Part shown: positions 31,141-39,738 of the stretch, one piece after another
How positions within the stretch are numbered: position 1 is the stretch's first letter
Layout of the letters: every line of letters starts with the position of its first letter
Source: CAVVYA01 sp963752345
GTDB taxonomy: Bacteria; Pseudomonadota; Alphaproteobacteria; SMXQ01
DNA length: 64,000 nt
Reading direction: 5' to 3'
NCBI GenBank assembly: GCA_963752345.1
Contig: CAVVYA010000015.1
Location: 124,001 to 188,000, forward strand
Program-made: the position numbers and the translations under genes
Notes under the pieces: generated by a model
Seen by the model: the letters and a program-made list of their open reading frames with translations, nothing else
Databases searched by the model: none
Told to the model about the DNA's origin: nothing

Positions 31141-31482
31141 ATGGACAAATCGCCGGAACAGCTGCAGCAGCAGGTCAACCAATATCTCAACCAGCAAAGC
31201 GCCGATTTGACCGTCTTACGGGTCGCCCTGCAGGTTCTCATCTGGAACATCGTGCGGCGCGATCCCCAGGCGTCGGCCATCCTGGGCAATCTGAAAGACG
31301 AGGTGATGGCCAGCCTTTACAAAACCACCACCCCGCCGCCAGGGGTCGCGGCGCCGCCGGATGCCGAGCGCTTGCGGCAGCTCAGCCTGATCCGGGCGGA
31401 AAAAATGTTTCAGGATATCGAACAGGCGCTGCGCGGAGCCAAGCCCGAGTCGCGCGCGTCGGGCGCCTCGGCCACCAATTGA
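31141..31482 (+). CDS. Small hypothetical protein
   Basis: 113-residue soluble protein with no recognised domain. The first 30 residues (EQLQQQVNQYLNQQSADL) are Gln/Asn-rich and probably helical; a central hydrophobic helix (VLRVALQVLIWNIVR) and a Pro-rich linker (TTTPPPGVAAPPD) follow. It is divergent from iorAB and 128 bases before the epimerase gene. ATG follows a GGGGGACGAC stretch. The codon bias is like that of its neighbours, and the amino-acid pattern looks like real coding sequence. Confidence 0.65.
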   Translation: MDKSPEQLQQQVNQYLNQQSADLTVLRVALQVLIWNIVRRDPQASAILGNLKDEVMASLYKTTTPPPGVAAPPDAERLRQLSLIRAEKMFQDIEQALRGAKPESRASGASATN

Positions 31483-31610
31483 ATCGGATTCCCGACGGCG
31501 GGGTTCCCCCGCCGCCATTCTGGTGGAATTGAAACCCTTGCTCACGGACAGGTGATTTCGCCCGGCCCGATGGGCTATACCTGCCCCGCACAGTCTGTAA
31601 GGAAGCAACC

Positions 31611-32591
31611 ATGACCGTCCTGGTGACAGGGGCTGCCGGATTCATCGGCTATCATTGCGCGGCCAAACTGGCCGAGCGCGGCGAGACTGTGGTCGGCATC
31701 GACTCGCTGAGCGATTACTACGACGTGCGGCTCAAACAGGCGCGCCTCGCCGCGCTTGCGCCGCGCAAGAATTTCACCTTCCGCCAAATGAGCATCGCCG
31801 ACCGTGGCGAGATGGTCGAGCTGGCGCGCGCCTTTCCCAAGATCGACCGCATCCTGCATCTCGCGGCGCAGCCCGGCGTGCGCTATTCGCTGATCAATCC
31901 GCATGCCTATGTCGAGGCCAACGTGCTCGGCCATCTCAACATCCTCGAGATGGCGCGCCACCAGGCGGGGTTCGAACATCTGGTTTATGCCTCGTCCTCG
32001 TCGGTCTATGGCGGCAATACGAAATTGCCGTTCGCCATCGAGGATCCGGTCGATCAGCCGGTGTCGCTCTATGCCGCGACCAAGAAGTCCGACGAGCTGA
32101 TGAGCCACTGCTATAGCCATCTCTACCGCATCCCGGCGACCGGCCTGCGTTTCTTCACGGTCTATGGTCCGTGGGGCCGGCCCGACATGGCGGCCTGGCT
32201 GTTCACCGAGGCGATCTTCAACGGCGAGCCGATCCAGGTGTTCAACCACGGCGACATGAAGCGCGACTTCACTTATATCGACGACATCGTCACGGGCGTG
32301 ATCGCCGCGCTCGATCATCCCGTGCCGAGCGTGCAGGGTGCGCCGCCGCACCGGGTCTACAACATCGGCAACCACCGGGCGGAGCCGCTGCTGCGCTTCA
32401 TCGAGGTGATCGAAAAGGCGGTCGGCAAGAAGGCCAAGATCGATCTCAAGCCGATGCAGCCGGGCGACGTCAAGGAAACCTACGCCGATGTGACCGCCAT
32501 TCAGCGCGATCTCGGCTTCGCGCCCGACACGACGATCGACGCCGGCATCCCGCGCTTCGTCGATTGGTTTCGCGGCTATATGAAATTGTAG
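31611..32591 (+). CDS. NAD-dependent epimerase, UDP-glucuronate 4-epimerase-like
   Basis: Extended short-chain dehydrogenase, 326 residues. NAD-binding motif TGAAGFIGYHCA is at residue 6, the catalytic serine region in ASSSSVYGG near 125, and the YxxxK pair in YAATKKS near 150. The segments SLSDYYDVRLKQARL and FFTVYGPWGRPDMA are typical of UDP-glucuronate (LspL/WcvA-like) epimerases, which convert UDP-glucuronate to UDP-galacturonate for surface polysaccharide. No other polysaccharide genes are next to it. Substrate assignment is by family resemblance. Confidence 0.9.
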   Translation: MTVLVTGAAGFIGYHCAAKLAERGETVVGIDSLSDYYDVRLKQARLAALAPRKNFTFRQMSIADRGEMVELARAFPKIDRILHLAAQPGVRYSLINPHAYVEANVLGHLNILEMARHQAGFEHLVYASSSSVYGGNTKLPFAIEDPVDQPVSLYAATKKSDELMSHCYSHLYRIPATGLRFFTVYGPWGRPDMAAWLFTEAIFNGEPIQVFNHGDMKRDFTYIDDIVTGVIAALDHPVPSVQGAPPHRVYNIGNHRAEPLLRFIEVIEKAVGKKAKIDLKPMQPGDVKETYADVTAIQRDLGFAPDTTIDAGIPRFVDWFRGYMKL

Positions 32592-32758
32592 CAGGCCGTC
32601 GCCACGCGGGGTAGACCGGTCGTCCCGCATGCCCGCATCCCGCAAAATTCGTGCATTGCCCGCGCCGGCGCGGTAAGACTCGTTCACTTTCGAATGATCG
32701 CCCCCCATTGGTGGGTCGGCGTCCCAACGATAAATTCCACTCTTGCGGGGAGGAACCG

Positions 32759-33787
32759 ATGCGTAAGCGGTTATGGCTTCAGTCGATGTGCGGCGCGGCG
32801 ATGATCGCCGCCGTTCCGTCGCTTGCCCAGGCTCAATCGGTCGAGCAATTCTACAAGGGCAAGAACGTCAATCTCTACATCGGCTACGCGACGGGCGGTG
32901 GCTATGATTTCTTCGGCCGCATGACCGCGCGCCACATGGGCCGCCATCTTCCCGGCAATCCGACCATCATCCCGCAGAACATGCCGGGCGCCGGCAGTCT
33001 GAAGGCCGCGAACTACATGTATTCCGTCGCGCCCAAGGACGGCACGGCACTCGGCATCATCACCCAATCGGTGGCGATCGAAGAAGCGCTCGGAACTCAA
33101 GGCGTGCAGTACAAGTCGGCAGACTTCAATTGGATCGGCCGCGTCACCTCGAACGTCGAGATCAGCCTGATGTGGCACACCTCGAAGGTGAAGACGATCG
33201 AGGATGCCAAGAAGATCGAAGTTCCAGTCGCCGGCACCGGCCCGGGCTCCCCGGCGGAAGTCTTTCCGAAAATTCTGAACTCGGTGATCGGCACCAAGTT
33301 CAAGGTGATCACCGGCTATCCCGGCTCGAACGATGGCCTCATCGCCATGGAGCGCGGCGAGGTGGATGGCGCGCTGACCTCGTGGAACACCACCAAGACC
33401 TCGAAGAAGGCCTGGCTCGACGACAAGAAGATCGACATCATCGTGCAGTTCGCCGCGGAGCGCCATGCGGAGATCCCCGACGTGCCGACCGCCGTCGAGC
33501 TCGGCACGACGAAAGAACAAAAGCAGGTGCTGGAGCTCTTCGTCAGCGGCGCGACCGTCGGCCGCTCCATCATGTCGACGCCGGGCGTGCCGGCCGACCG
33601 CCTGAAGGCGTTGCGCACCGCCTTCGAGGCGATGACCAAGGACAAGGTCTTCCTCGACGAAGTGGAAAAGACCAAGGCCGAGTTCGATCCGATGACGGGC
33701 GACAAGCTGCAGGAACTCGTTCAGAACATGGCGAAGATTCCGCCCGACGTGCTCAAGCTCGCCAAGACGGCGCGCGGCAACGACTGA
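32759..33787 (+). CDS. TctC-family substrate-binding protein (solitary)
   Basis: Periplasmic binding protein of the tripartite tricarboxylate transporter (Bug) family, 342 residues. Signal peptide ends PSLAQA; the mature protein opens SVEQFYKGKNVNLYIGYATG and contains NMPGAGSLKAANYM. The ligand-loop pattern GGGYDFFGR is seen near residue 47. No TctA or TctB gene is adjacent, which is usual for the expanded Bug family. Ribosome site GGGGAGGA precedes ATG at 32759; a strong terminator follows. It is one of four such proteins in this window. Ligand unknown, probably a carboxylate. Confidence 0.9.
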   Translation: MRKRLWLQSMCGAAMIAAVPSLAQAQSVEQFYKGKNVNLYIGYATGGGYDFFGRMTARHMGRHLPGNPTIIPQNMPGAGSLKAANYMYSVAPKDGTALGIITQSVAIEEALGTQGVQYKSADFNWIGRVTSNVEISLMWHTSKVKTIEDAKKIEVPVAGTGPGSPAEVFPKILNSVIGTKFKVITGYPGSNDGLIAMERGEVDGALTSWNTTKTSKKAWLDDKKIDIIVQFAAERHAEIPDVPTAVELGTTKEQKQVLELFVSGATVGRSIMSTPGVPADRLKALRTAFEAMTKDKVFLDEVEKTKAEFDPMTGDKLQELVQNMAKIPPDVLKLAKTARGND

Positions 33788-33809
33788 TCCGGCGATGCCG
33801 GAAAATGTC

Positions 33810-33842
33810 GGGGGCGTGCCGATGGCGCGCCCCCTTTTTTTT
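33810..33842 (+). terminator. Rho-independent terminator
   Basis: 11-bp GC-rich stem (33810-33820 with 33824-33834), 3-base loop, then eight T. It ends the transcript of the preceding TctC-family gene. Confidence 0.9.
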
Positions 33843-33971
33843 GCGCGCAACAATCCGTGACCGGCTCTTGCGTCGGCTTGTGGGGCGCGGATATTCCGCG
33901 CTATCCTGCGCCATAGTAATGTAGCGGCGCGGAAAACTTTTGTTCAGAACCCCGGCAATCTCGGTCCATCG

Positions 33972-35318
33972 GTGCAAAACCTTCGCCGTATCCTGAGCCG
34001 GCAGATCCTGCTGCTCGTCGCGCTGGCGATGGGCGGCACCGCCGCATCGGCGCAGCAGCGGACGCCGGCCCCGGCGGTCCCCCAAGTCATTTCGTCGACC
34101 GCCGAGCGCGTCTATGAGCAGGCTCGGCCGATGCTGCTGCAGATCCGCACCCTGGTGTCCGCCGCCGGCCGGCAATCGAGCATCGGGTCGGGCTTTCTCG
34201 TCGGTGGCGGCCTGGCGATCACGAACTATCATGTCGTGTCCAAATATGCCCTGGAGCCGCAGACCTACCGGCTGGAATACACGGCGGCCGACGGCACCCG
34301 CGGCGACTTGAAGCTGGCGGCGGTCGATCTCGCCAACGACCTCGCCGTGGTGCGGCTCGCCCAGGACGGGCCGGCGTCCTTCGCATTCGATCGCCGCGCG
34401 CTGGATGGCAGCCTGCCCAAGGGCGAGCGGCTCTACTCGATGGGCAATCCGCTCGACATCGGCTTCACCATCGTCGAAGGCACCTATAACGGTCTGGTGG
34501 ACCGCAGCTACAGCGATCAGATTCATTTCGCCGGCGCCCTCAATCCGGGCATGAGCGGCGGCCCGACGGTGACCGCCGATGGCCACGTCGCCGGTATCAA
34601 CGTGGCCAAGCGCCTCGGCGGCGAGTTGGTCAGCTTCCTGGTGCCGGCGCGCTTCGCGGTCGCGCTGCTCGAGCGCGCCAAGAACGGCGAGCCGCCTGCG
34701 ATCTCGGACATGCGCGCGGAAATCGGCCGGCAGCTCGTCGCCTGGCAGGCGGGGCTCTATCAGGCGATCGGCGAGCAGGGTTTTCGTCCGAGCAATTTCG
34801 GTCCCTACGAGGCGCCGGAAAGCGCCGCCCCCTGGTTCGATTGCTGGGCAAGGACCAGCGCCGGCCAGGTGCCGCCGCCGCGCGCCGCCCGCTACATGAC
34901 GAATTGCACCAGCGGCACGCGCCTGTTCATCGCCGACGATCTCACCACCGGCGTCATCCAGCTTTCCCACTCCCATGTGAAGAGCGAAGACCTCAACGAT
35001 TTTCAGTTTGCCGCTTTCCTGTCGCGCGACAGCGGGCGTCCCGGCGGTGGCGGTGGCTCGCGCAAATGGTATTCGCGCCAGCGCTGCCACGAGGATTTCA
35101 TCGCCGCGGTCGAGGGCGAGCGTCCGGCGTTGCGCGCGGTATGGTGCGCGCGCGCCTATCGCGAGTTCGAGGGGATCTACGACGTGTGGCTCACCACGAT
35201 CACCCAGGACCGCGGCGGCGAGGCCCTGGTCTCGCGCATCAACCTGCGTGCCGTGACCTATGACAATGCCACCGCGCTGACCCGGCGTTTTCTCGAATCG
35301 GTGAAGTGGGCGAAGTGA
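33972..35318 (+). CDS. Secreted trypsin-like serine protease (S1 family) with unknown C-terminal domain
   Basis: 448-residue protein with a signal peptide (LLLVALAMGGTAASAQ). The chymotrypsin-fold domain covers residues ~50-240 with the full catalytic triad: His in TNYHVV near 92, Asp in ANDLAVVRL near 127, Ser in NPGMSGGPTV near 196. No PDZ domain is visible. The C-terminal ~200 residues are a separate domain with cysteines (WFDCWAR, MTNCTSG, QRCHEDF, VWCARAY), perhaps disulphide bonded. GTG start. The last 13 bases overlap the FHA-protein gene, so the two are translationally coupled. Likely periplasmic. Target unknown. Confidence 0.85.
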   Translation: MQNLRRILSRQILLLVALAMGGTAASAQQRTPAPAVPQVISSTAERVYEQARPMLLQIRTLVSAAGRQSSIGSGFLVGGGLAITNYHVVSKYALEPQTYRLEYTAADGTRGDLKLAAVDLANDLAVVRLAQDGPASFAFDRRALDGSLPKGERLYSMGNPLDIGFTIVEGTYNGLVDRSYSDQIHFAGALNPGMSGGPTVTADGHVAGINVAKRLGGELVSFLVPARFAVALLERAKNGEPPAISDMRAEIGRQLVAWQAGLYQAIGEQGFRPSNFGPYEAPESAAPWFDCWARTSAGQVPPPRAARYMTNCTSGTRLFIADDLTTGVIQLSHSHVKSEDLNDFQFAAFLSRDSGRPGGGGGSRKWYSRQRCHEDFIAAVEGERPALRAVWCARAYREFEGIYDVWLTTITQDRGGEALVSRINLRAVTYDNATALTRRFLESVKWAK

Positions 35319-36310
35319 ACGGATCGGACGACATCATCTGGGTCGAGGTTCTGTCGCGCCAGCGCGACGTGGTCGCGCGCCACCGCTGCGTCGGCCCGGA
35401 GGTCAGCATCGGCCGCGGCTATGCCAATGACGTGGTGCTCGACGATCCCTACGTCGCGCCGCGCCATCTGCGGATTGCCCGTTCGCCCGCCGGGGCGTGG
35501 ATCGCCGAGGATCTCGGCAGCGCCGGCGGGCTGTTCGCCGACGGCGACAAGCGCCGCCACGCGACCATCGTGCTCGACGGCGAGCGCCCGATTCGCATCG
35601 GCCACACCCTGCTGCGGATCCGCGATGCCGGCCATGCCGTGCAGAGCGAGCGCCTGCCGCCGCGTCAGGGCCATCACGCGCTGTTCATCGCAGTCGCCTT
35701 CGCCCTGGCAATGGTCGGCATAGAGACGCTGTCGCTGTGGCTGAGCGAGACCGACCAGCCGAAAATCTCGCGCTATGCGGTACCGATAGTCACATTGCTG
35801 CTTGGCATCATCGGATGGACCGCGGTCTGGGCGGTCGTGACGCGCATCTTTTCCCATGAGGCGCGGTTCGAGCGCCATCTCCTGATCGCGGCGAGCGCGG
35901 TGCTGGCGATTTCTCTGCTCACCGAAACGGTGGGATTCTTTTCATTCGCCTTATCGTGGCGCGCTCTCTCGGTTTACCAGTATGTCGGCCTCTGGTGCAT
36001 CGTGGCGGCAGCCTGCTTCTTCCATCTGCGCGAAGTCGGCCCCGCGCGCCTCAAGCTCAAGGCCGCCGTCGTCCTCGGGCTGCTTGCCGTCGGAATTGCC
36101 ATGCACACGGTCAGCCAGTTCGATGGCGGCCGCGGCGCATCGCAACAGGCTCAGGTGCGCCTCATGCCTCCGGTATTCCGCCTGGCGCCGTTGCACAGCG
36201 AGGATGCGTTCTTCGCCGACATCGAGCGGCTCAAGGGCAGGCTCGACCGTGATCGTCTCGAGGCGCCGAATTCGGGCATCGAGCTGCCATTCTTCGATTC
36301 CGGCGAATGA
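35306..36310 (+). CDS. FHA-domain membrane protein
   Basis: 334-residue protein with a cytoplasmic forkhead-associated domain (residues ~10-110) followed by about five to six membrane segments (from ~130 to 265) and a short periplasmic or cytoplasmic tail. FHA features are SIGRGYANDVVLDDPYVAPRHL near residue 34 in pieces (the arginine in IGR, and RHL in place of SRxH) and DLGSAGGLFADG. FHA domains bind phosphothreonine, so a Ser/Thr kinase signal is implied; the usual SxxH is changed to PRHL, which may alter binding. It overlaps the upstream serine-protease gene by 13 bases. GTG start. Confidence 0.82.
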   Translation: MGEVNGSDDIIWVEVLSRQRDVVARHRCVGPEVSIGRGYANDVVLDDPYVAPRHLRIARSPAGAWIAEDLGSAGGLFADGDKRRHATIVLDGERPIRIGHTLLRIRDAGHAVQSERLPPRQGHHALFIAVAFALAMVGIETLSLWLSETDQPKISRYAVPIVTLLLGIIGWTAVWAVVTRIFSHEARFERHLLIAASAVLAISLLTETVGFFSFALSWRALSVYQYVGLWCIVAAACFFHLREVGPARLKLKAAVVLGLLAVGIAMHTVSQFDGGRGASQQAQVRLMPPVFRLAPLHSEDAFFADIERLKGRLDRDRLEAPNSGIELPFFDSGE

Positions 36311-36351
36311 GCGCGGTCATCCGGTGGCGGGCGCCGTCAGGTTCGCGGCTG

Positions 36352-36861
36352 TCAGGGCGCTGTGACGGTGAAGGACTGCTCGGCCAACTTGCGGTTGTCG
36401 TTCTGGTCCCAGATTTCGAACCGCCACACGCCGGGCACCATCTCCCACGCTTCGTCGAACGTGTAGCCGATAAAACTTTCGCTGCCGAGCCGCGCGGTTT
36501 GCACGTAGCCGTCGCGCTGAACCGGTTGGGCGGAGTTCGGTTGGTGCAGGCCCGGCGGTGGGAAATTGGTAATCAGGGCGAGGGTGACCTGACGGCCCAG
36601 GGGCTCGCCGACGATTTGGAACCGGAATCCGAAATGAAGGCCGATGCGCGGACGAATCGTCGTCGTCAGCGTGGTGGCCTGGTGCAGCGTGTCGAGATAG
36701 GACCGGGTCCCGATCGTGGAATCGGGAGCGTCCGTGCGGGTGCTGATCGCGGCGTCGTAAATCCCGGGTTCGATGATCTCGATCCGTTCGACCCCGAGCG
36801 TCTGCCCGAATACGCCTGTGGTTCCCAGTGCGAGCCACAGGAACGTCATCAGTGATTTCAT
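36352..36861 (-). CDS. DUF3859 domain-containing secreted protein
   Basis: 169 residues with a short signal peptide (MTFLWLALGTTGVFG). The body carries the DUF3859 pattern: GLHFGFRFQIVGEPLG in the middle and GYTFDEAWEMVPGVWRFEIW, then the LAEQSFTV ending. The family has an immunoglobulin-like beta sandwich and no known enzymatic role. Ribosome site GAGG before ATG. It converges on the FHA-protein gene 41 bases away and is not part of that operon. Confidence 0.82.
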   Translation of the reverse strand: MKSLMTFLWLALGTTGVFGQTLGVERIEIIEPGIYDAAISTRTDAPDSTIGTRSYLDTLHQATTLTTTIRPRIGLHFGFRFQIVGEPLGRQVTLALITNFPPPGLHQPNSAQPVQRDGYVQTARLGSESFIGYTFDEAWEMVPGVWRFEIWDQNDNRKLAEQSFTVTAP

Positions 36862-37139
36862 CTTATCCTCATTTGCCGCCGGGCGATCGCTCCGGCTTTA
36901 TAGCCGATACCTTCGTGCCACATCCGGATTGCCATGATGTTAATGTGCCAAAAAGCGGAATAAAATAAAGAATAACAAGACGCTGGCGCGGCCATAGCCG
37001 CGAACGTGTCATCGTCGGCCGACGCGCGTCAGCCGATCTGGCGCGGTCCATCGTCTGCCTTTAGCATGGCGTCGGCGCGCATCATCGGAGCAACGCCGGA
37101 CAGCGGCGGCGATTGCGGTCTGTAAAGGGAGAAGACGAA

Positions 37140-38423
37140 ATGAAGATCAAGAAGCTCAATACACCACTGTGCGCCCGACTCGCGTTGAGCGTCCTGGCCG
37201 CCGTCGGCGCCACGAGCGCCGCCGCTCAATCGGTCGAGGATTTTTACAAGAGCAAGGGCCTCACCATTTTCGTCGGTTCGGAGCCCGGCGGCGGCTATGA
37301 CACCTACGGCCGGTTGGTGCAGCGCAATCTCGCCCGGCACGTCCCCGGCCAACCCAACATCGTGGTCAAGCACATGCCCGGGGCCAGCGGCATCCGTCTT
37401 GCCAACCACATGTATGCCAAGGCGGAAAAGGACGGCTCGGAGATCGGCATCGTGCAAAATACCATCGTGCTCGAGCCGCTGATGGGCAACACCGGCGTGC
37501 AGTACGAGCCGGACAAATTTACCTGGCTTGGCAGTGTCAGCAGCCTGACCAGCCTGTGCGTCGTGTCCGACAAATCCCCCGTCCAGTCCATCGCGGAGGC
37601 GAAACAGCGCGAGGTTCTGATCGGCGGCCAGGGATCACGTTCCTCGACCGTGCTCGTGGCCAATTCACTCAACGCCCTGACCGGCACGAAATTCAAGGTG
37701 GTGAAGGGCTATCCTTCCACCACCTCGGTCTTCCTCGCCATGGAGCGTGGCGAGGTGGATGGGCTCTGCGGCGTCGGCTCCGACAACATCCTCGGCCACA
37801 AGTTTCAGGATTGGAAGTCGGGCAAGATCAAAGTCATCGTGCAGGTCAACGGCGCGCCGGTCGACGATTTCAAGGGCGTGCCGTGGGCGTTGGACTTGGT
37901 CGGCAACGAGCGTGACCGGGAGACCATGGAGTTCATCGTCGGGCGCCAGTATTTCGGCCGGCCCTTCCTGGCGCCGCCCGGCACCGCGGTCGACAAGGTC
38001 GTCGTGCTGCGCAAGGCCTTCATGGACATGATGGCGGACCCGGCCTATCTGGCGGATGCCGGGAAGCAGCAGATCCCGGTCAATCCGGTGAGCGGCGAGG
38101 AGGTCCAGGCCTTCATCGCGAAACTCTTCAAGATGCCGAAGGATGTCGTGGACCGCGCCAACCGCGCCGCGGACGGCGACCCGGCTCTGGTGACCGAGGC
38201 CAAGCTCAACTGGATCACGGCAAAGGGCGTGGCGCTGACCACGGTCTCGGGCCGCACGATCGGTTTTTCCGACCAGGGTAAGCCGGTCACCGCGTCGATC
38301 GGCGAGACCAAGATCACCGTGGCCGGTAAAGAGGCGGATCGTAAGGAATTGAAGCCTGGGCTGAACTGCGACGTTGTCTATCTCGGCAACGGCGACGAGG
38401 CCCAGTCGGTCGCCTGCCAGTGA
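37140..38423 (+). CDS. TctC-family substrate-binding protein with extra C-terminal domain
   Basis: 427-residue periplasmic protein. Residues 1-340 form a normal Bug/TctC protein: signal ending SAAAQ, opening SVEDFYKSKGLTIFVG, then GGGYDTYGR and HMPGASGIRLANHM. The usual end of the family (FKMPKDVVDRANRAA) is followed by about 85 further residues, probably a small beta-rich domain (GVALTTVSGRTIGFSDQGK, then KEADRKELKPGLNCDVVYLG) with two cysteines. This extension is absent from the other three TctC proteins here. No transporter membrane genes nearby. Ligand unknown. Confidence 0.88.
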   Translation: MKIKKLNTPLCARLALSVLAAVGATSAAAQSVEDFYKSKGLTIFVGSEPGGGYDTYGRLVQRNLARHVPGQPNIVVKHMPGASGIRLANHMYAKAEKDGSEIGIVQNTIVLEPLMGNTGVQYEPDKFTWLGSVSSLTSLCVVSDKSPVQSIAEAKQREVLIGGQGSRSSTVLVANSLNALTGTKFKVVKGYPSTTSVFLAMERGEVDGLCGVGSDNILGHKFQDWKSGKIKVIVQVNGAPVDDFKGVPWALDLVGNERDRETMEFIVGRQYFGRPFLAPPGTAVDKVVVLRKAFMDMMADPAYLADAGKQQIPVNPVSGEEVQAFIAKLFKMPKDVVDRANRAADGDPALVTEAKLNWITAKGVALTTVSGRTIGFSDQGKPVTASIGETKITVAGKEADRKELKPGLNCDVVYLGNGDEAQSVACQ

Positions 38424-38598
38424 ACACGATACAGGTGGGATCGACGTTTCATGTGACGGGAAGGGACTTGCCAGACCGCGGCTGGCCGGGGAAGATGCTT
38501 CGATAACAAAGCGCCCGGGCCAACCAGCGGCGCAACGCGCTCGAACAGGGCCATGGAAATGAATGGCGCCATGTGGCGCCGAACAAGGGAGACCGGGG

Positions 38599-39636
38599 AT
38601 GACCATTCGGCGGAATTTGTACGGGCTCGCGGCGCTGACGGCGGGAGCCGTGCTCGCGTCGTCGCCCGCCACCGCGCAGTCGGTCGCGGATTTCTACAAG
38701 GGCAAGACGGTCGGCATCAATATCGGCTACGGCGCGGGCGGCGGTTACGACACCTACGGCCGCGTGCTCGCACGGCATCTCGGGCGGCACATTCCCGGCA
38801 ATCCGAACGTGGTGCCGAAGAACATGCCGGGCGCCGGCGCGCTGAAGGCCGCGAACTACATCTACAACAGCGCGCCCAAGGATGGCACCGAGCTCGGCCT
38901 CGTCGCATCCTCGACTCTGATGGAGCCGCTGCTCGGCAGCGACCAGGCGCAGTTCGATGCCGCGAAATACACGTGGCTCGGCAGCATGTCCCGCGACATC
39001 GGCCATTGCGGCGTCCGCAAGGGCGCCGGCGTGGCGAGCTTCGACGATTGGCTCAAGCAGAAGAAGGAACTGACGTTCGGCTCGACGGGGCCTGCCGCCA
39101 TCACCCATCAGCATCCGCTGGTCATGAAGAACGTGCTCGGCGCCAATGCCCGCGTCATCGCCGGCTATCAGGGCACCAAGGATGTCAGTCTCGCGGTCGA
39201 GCGCGGCGAGGTCGATGGTCTGTGTGGCCTGTTCGTGTCGTCGATCCAGGCCTCCTACATGCCGATGGTGAAATCGGGCGAGTTGATCCTGCTCATCCAG
39301 ATGGGCGCGTCGCGCACCGACGTGTTCGGCAAGGTGCCGAGCGTCTACGACTACGCGAAGACCGACCAGGATCGCCAGGTGCTCGAAATCCACTTCGACC
39401 AGCTCGCGCTGGCGCGCCCGATCATGGGTCCGCCCGGCATGGCCAAGGACCGCGCCGACGCGCTGCGCAAGGCTTTCAACGACACCATGAAGGACCCCCA
39501 GCTGCTCGCCGACGCGGAGAAGGTCAATATCGAGATCGACCTGGTGACCGGCGAGGAAGTCGAAAAGCTGCTCATCAAATTCGCCGACTATCCGAAGCCC
39601 GCGATCGACGCGGCGAAGAAGGCGATCGACCGGTAG
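38599..39636 (+). CDS. TctC-family substrate-binding protein (solitary)
   Basis: 345-residue periplasmic binding protein, standard length. Signal ends SPATAQ; the mature part opens SVADFYKGKTVGINIGYG, with GGGYDTYGR and NMPGAGALKAANYI. Closely similar to the 37140 gene in its first half but without the C-terminal extension. Ribosome site GACCGGGG is weak. It may share a transcript with the 37140 gene (175-base gap); a good terminator follows. No TctA/TctB partner is present. Confidence 0.9.
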   Translation: MTIRRNLYGLAALTAGAVLASSPATAQSVADFYKGKTVGINIGYGAGGGYDTYGRVLARHLGRHIPGNPNVVPKNMPGAGALKAANYIYNSAPKDGTELGLVASSTLMEPLLGSDQAQFDAAKYTWLGSMSRDIGHCGVRKGAGVASFDDWLKQKKELTFGSTGPAAITHQHPLVMKNVLGANARVIAGYQGTKDVSLAVERGEVDGLCGLFVSSIQASYMPMVKSGELILLIQMGASRTDVFGKVPSVYDYAKTDQDRQVLEIHFDQLALARPIMGPPGMAKDRADALRKAFNDTMKDPQLLADAEKVNIEIDLVTGEEVEKLLIKFADYPKPAIDAAKKAIDR

Positions 39637-39674
39637 GCAAGCCATCAACCGGCAGCCATCCCGGCTGAGTGAGC

Positions 39675-39712
39675 AAAAGGGCCTCCGCCAACGCGAGGCC
39701 CTTTTCCTTTTT
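39675..39712 (+). terminator. Rho-independent terminator
   Basis: 11-bp stem AAAAGGGCCTC / GAGGCCCTTTT (39675-39685 with 39695-39705), followed by CCTTTTT. It also has an A run at its left side, so it can act for the convergent acyl-CoA synthetase gene. Confidence 0.9.
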
Positions 39713-39738
39713 ACGCCATGGCGGCTTACTCGTGAGCC

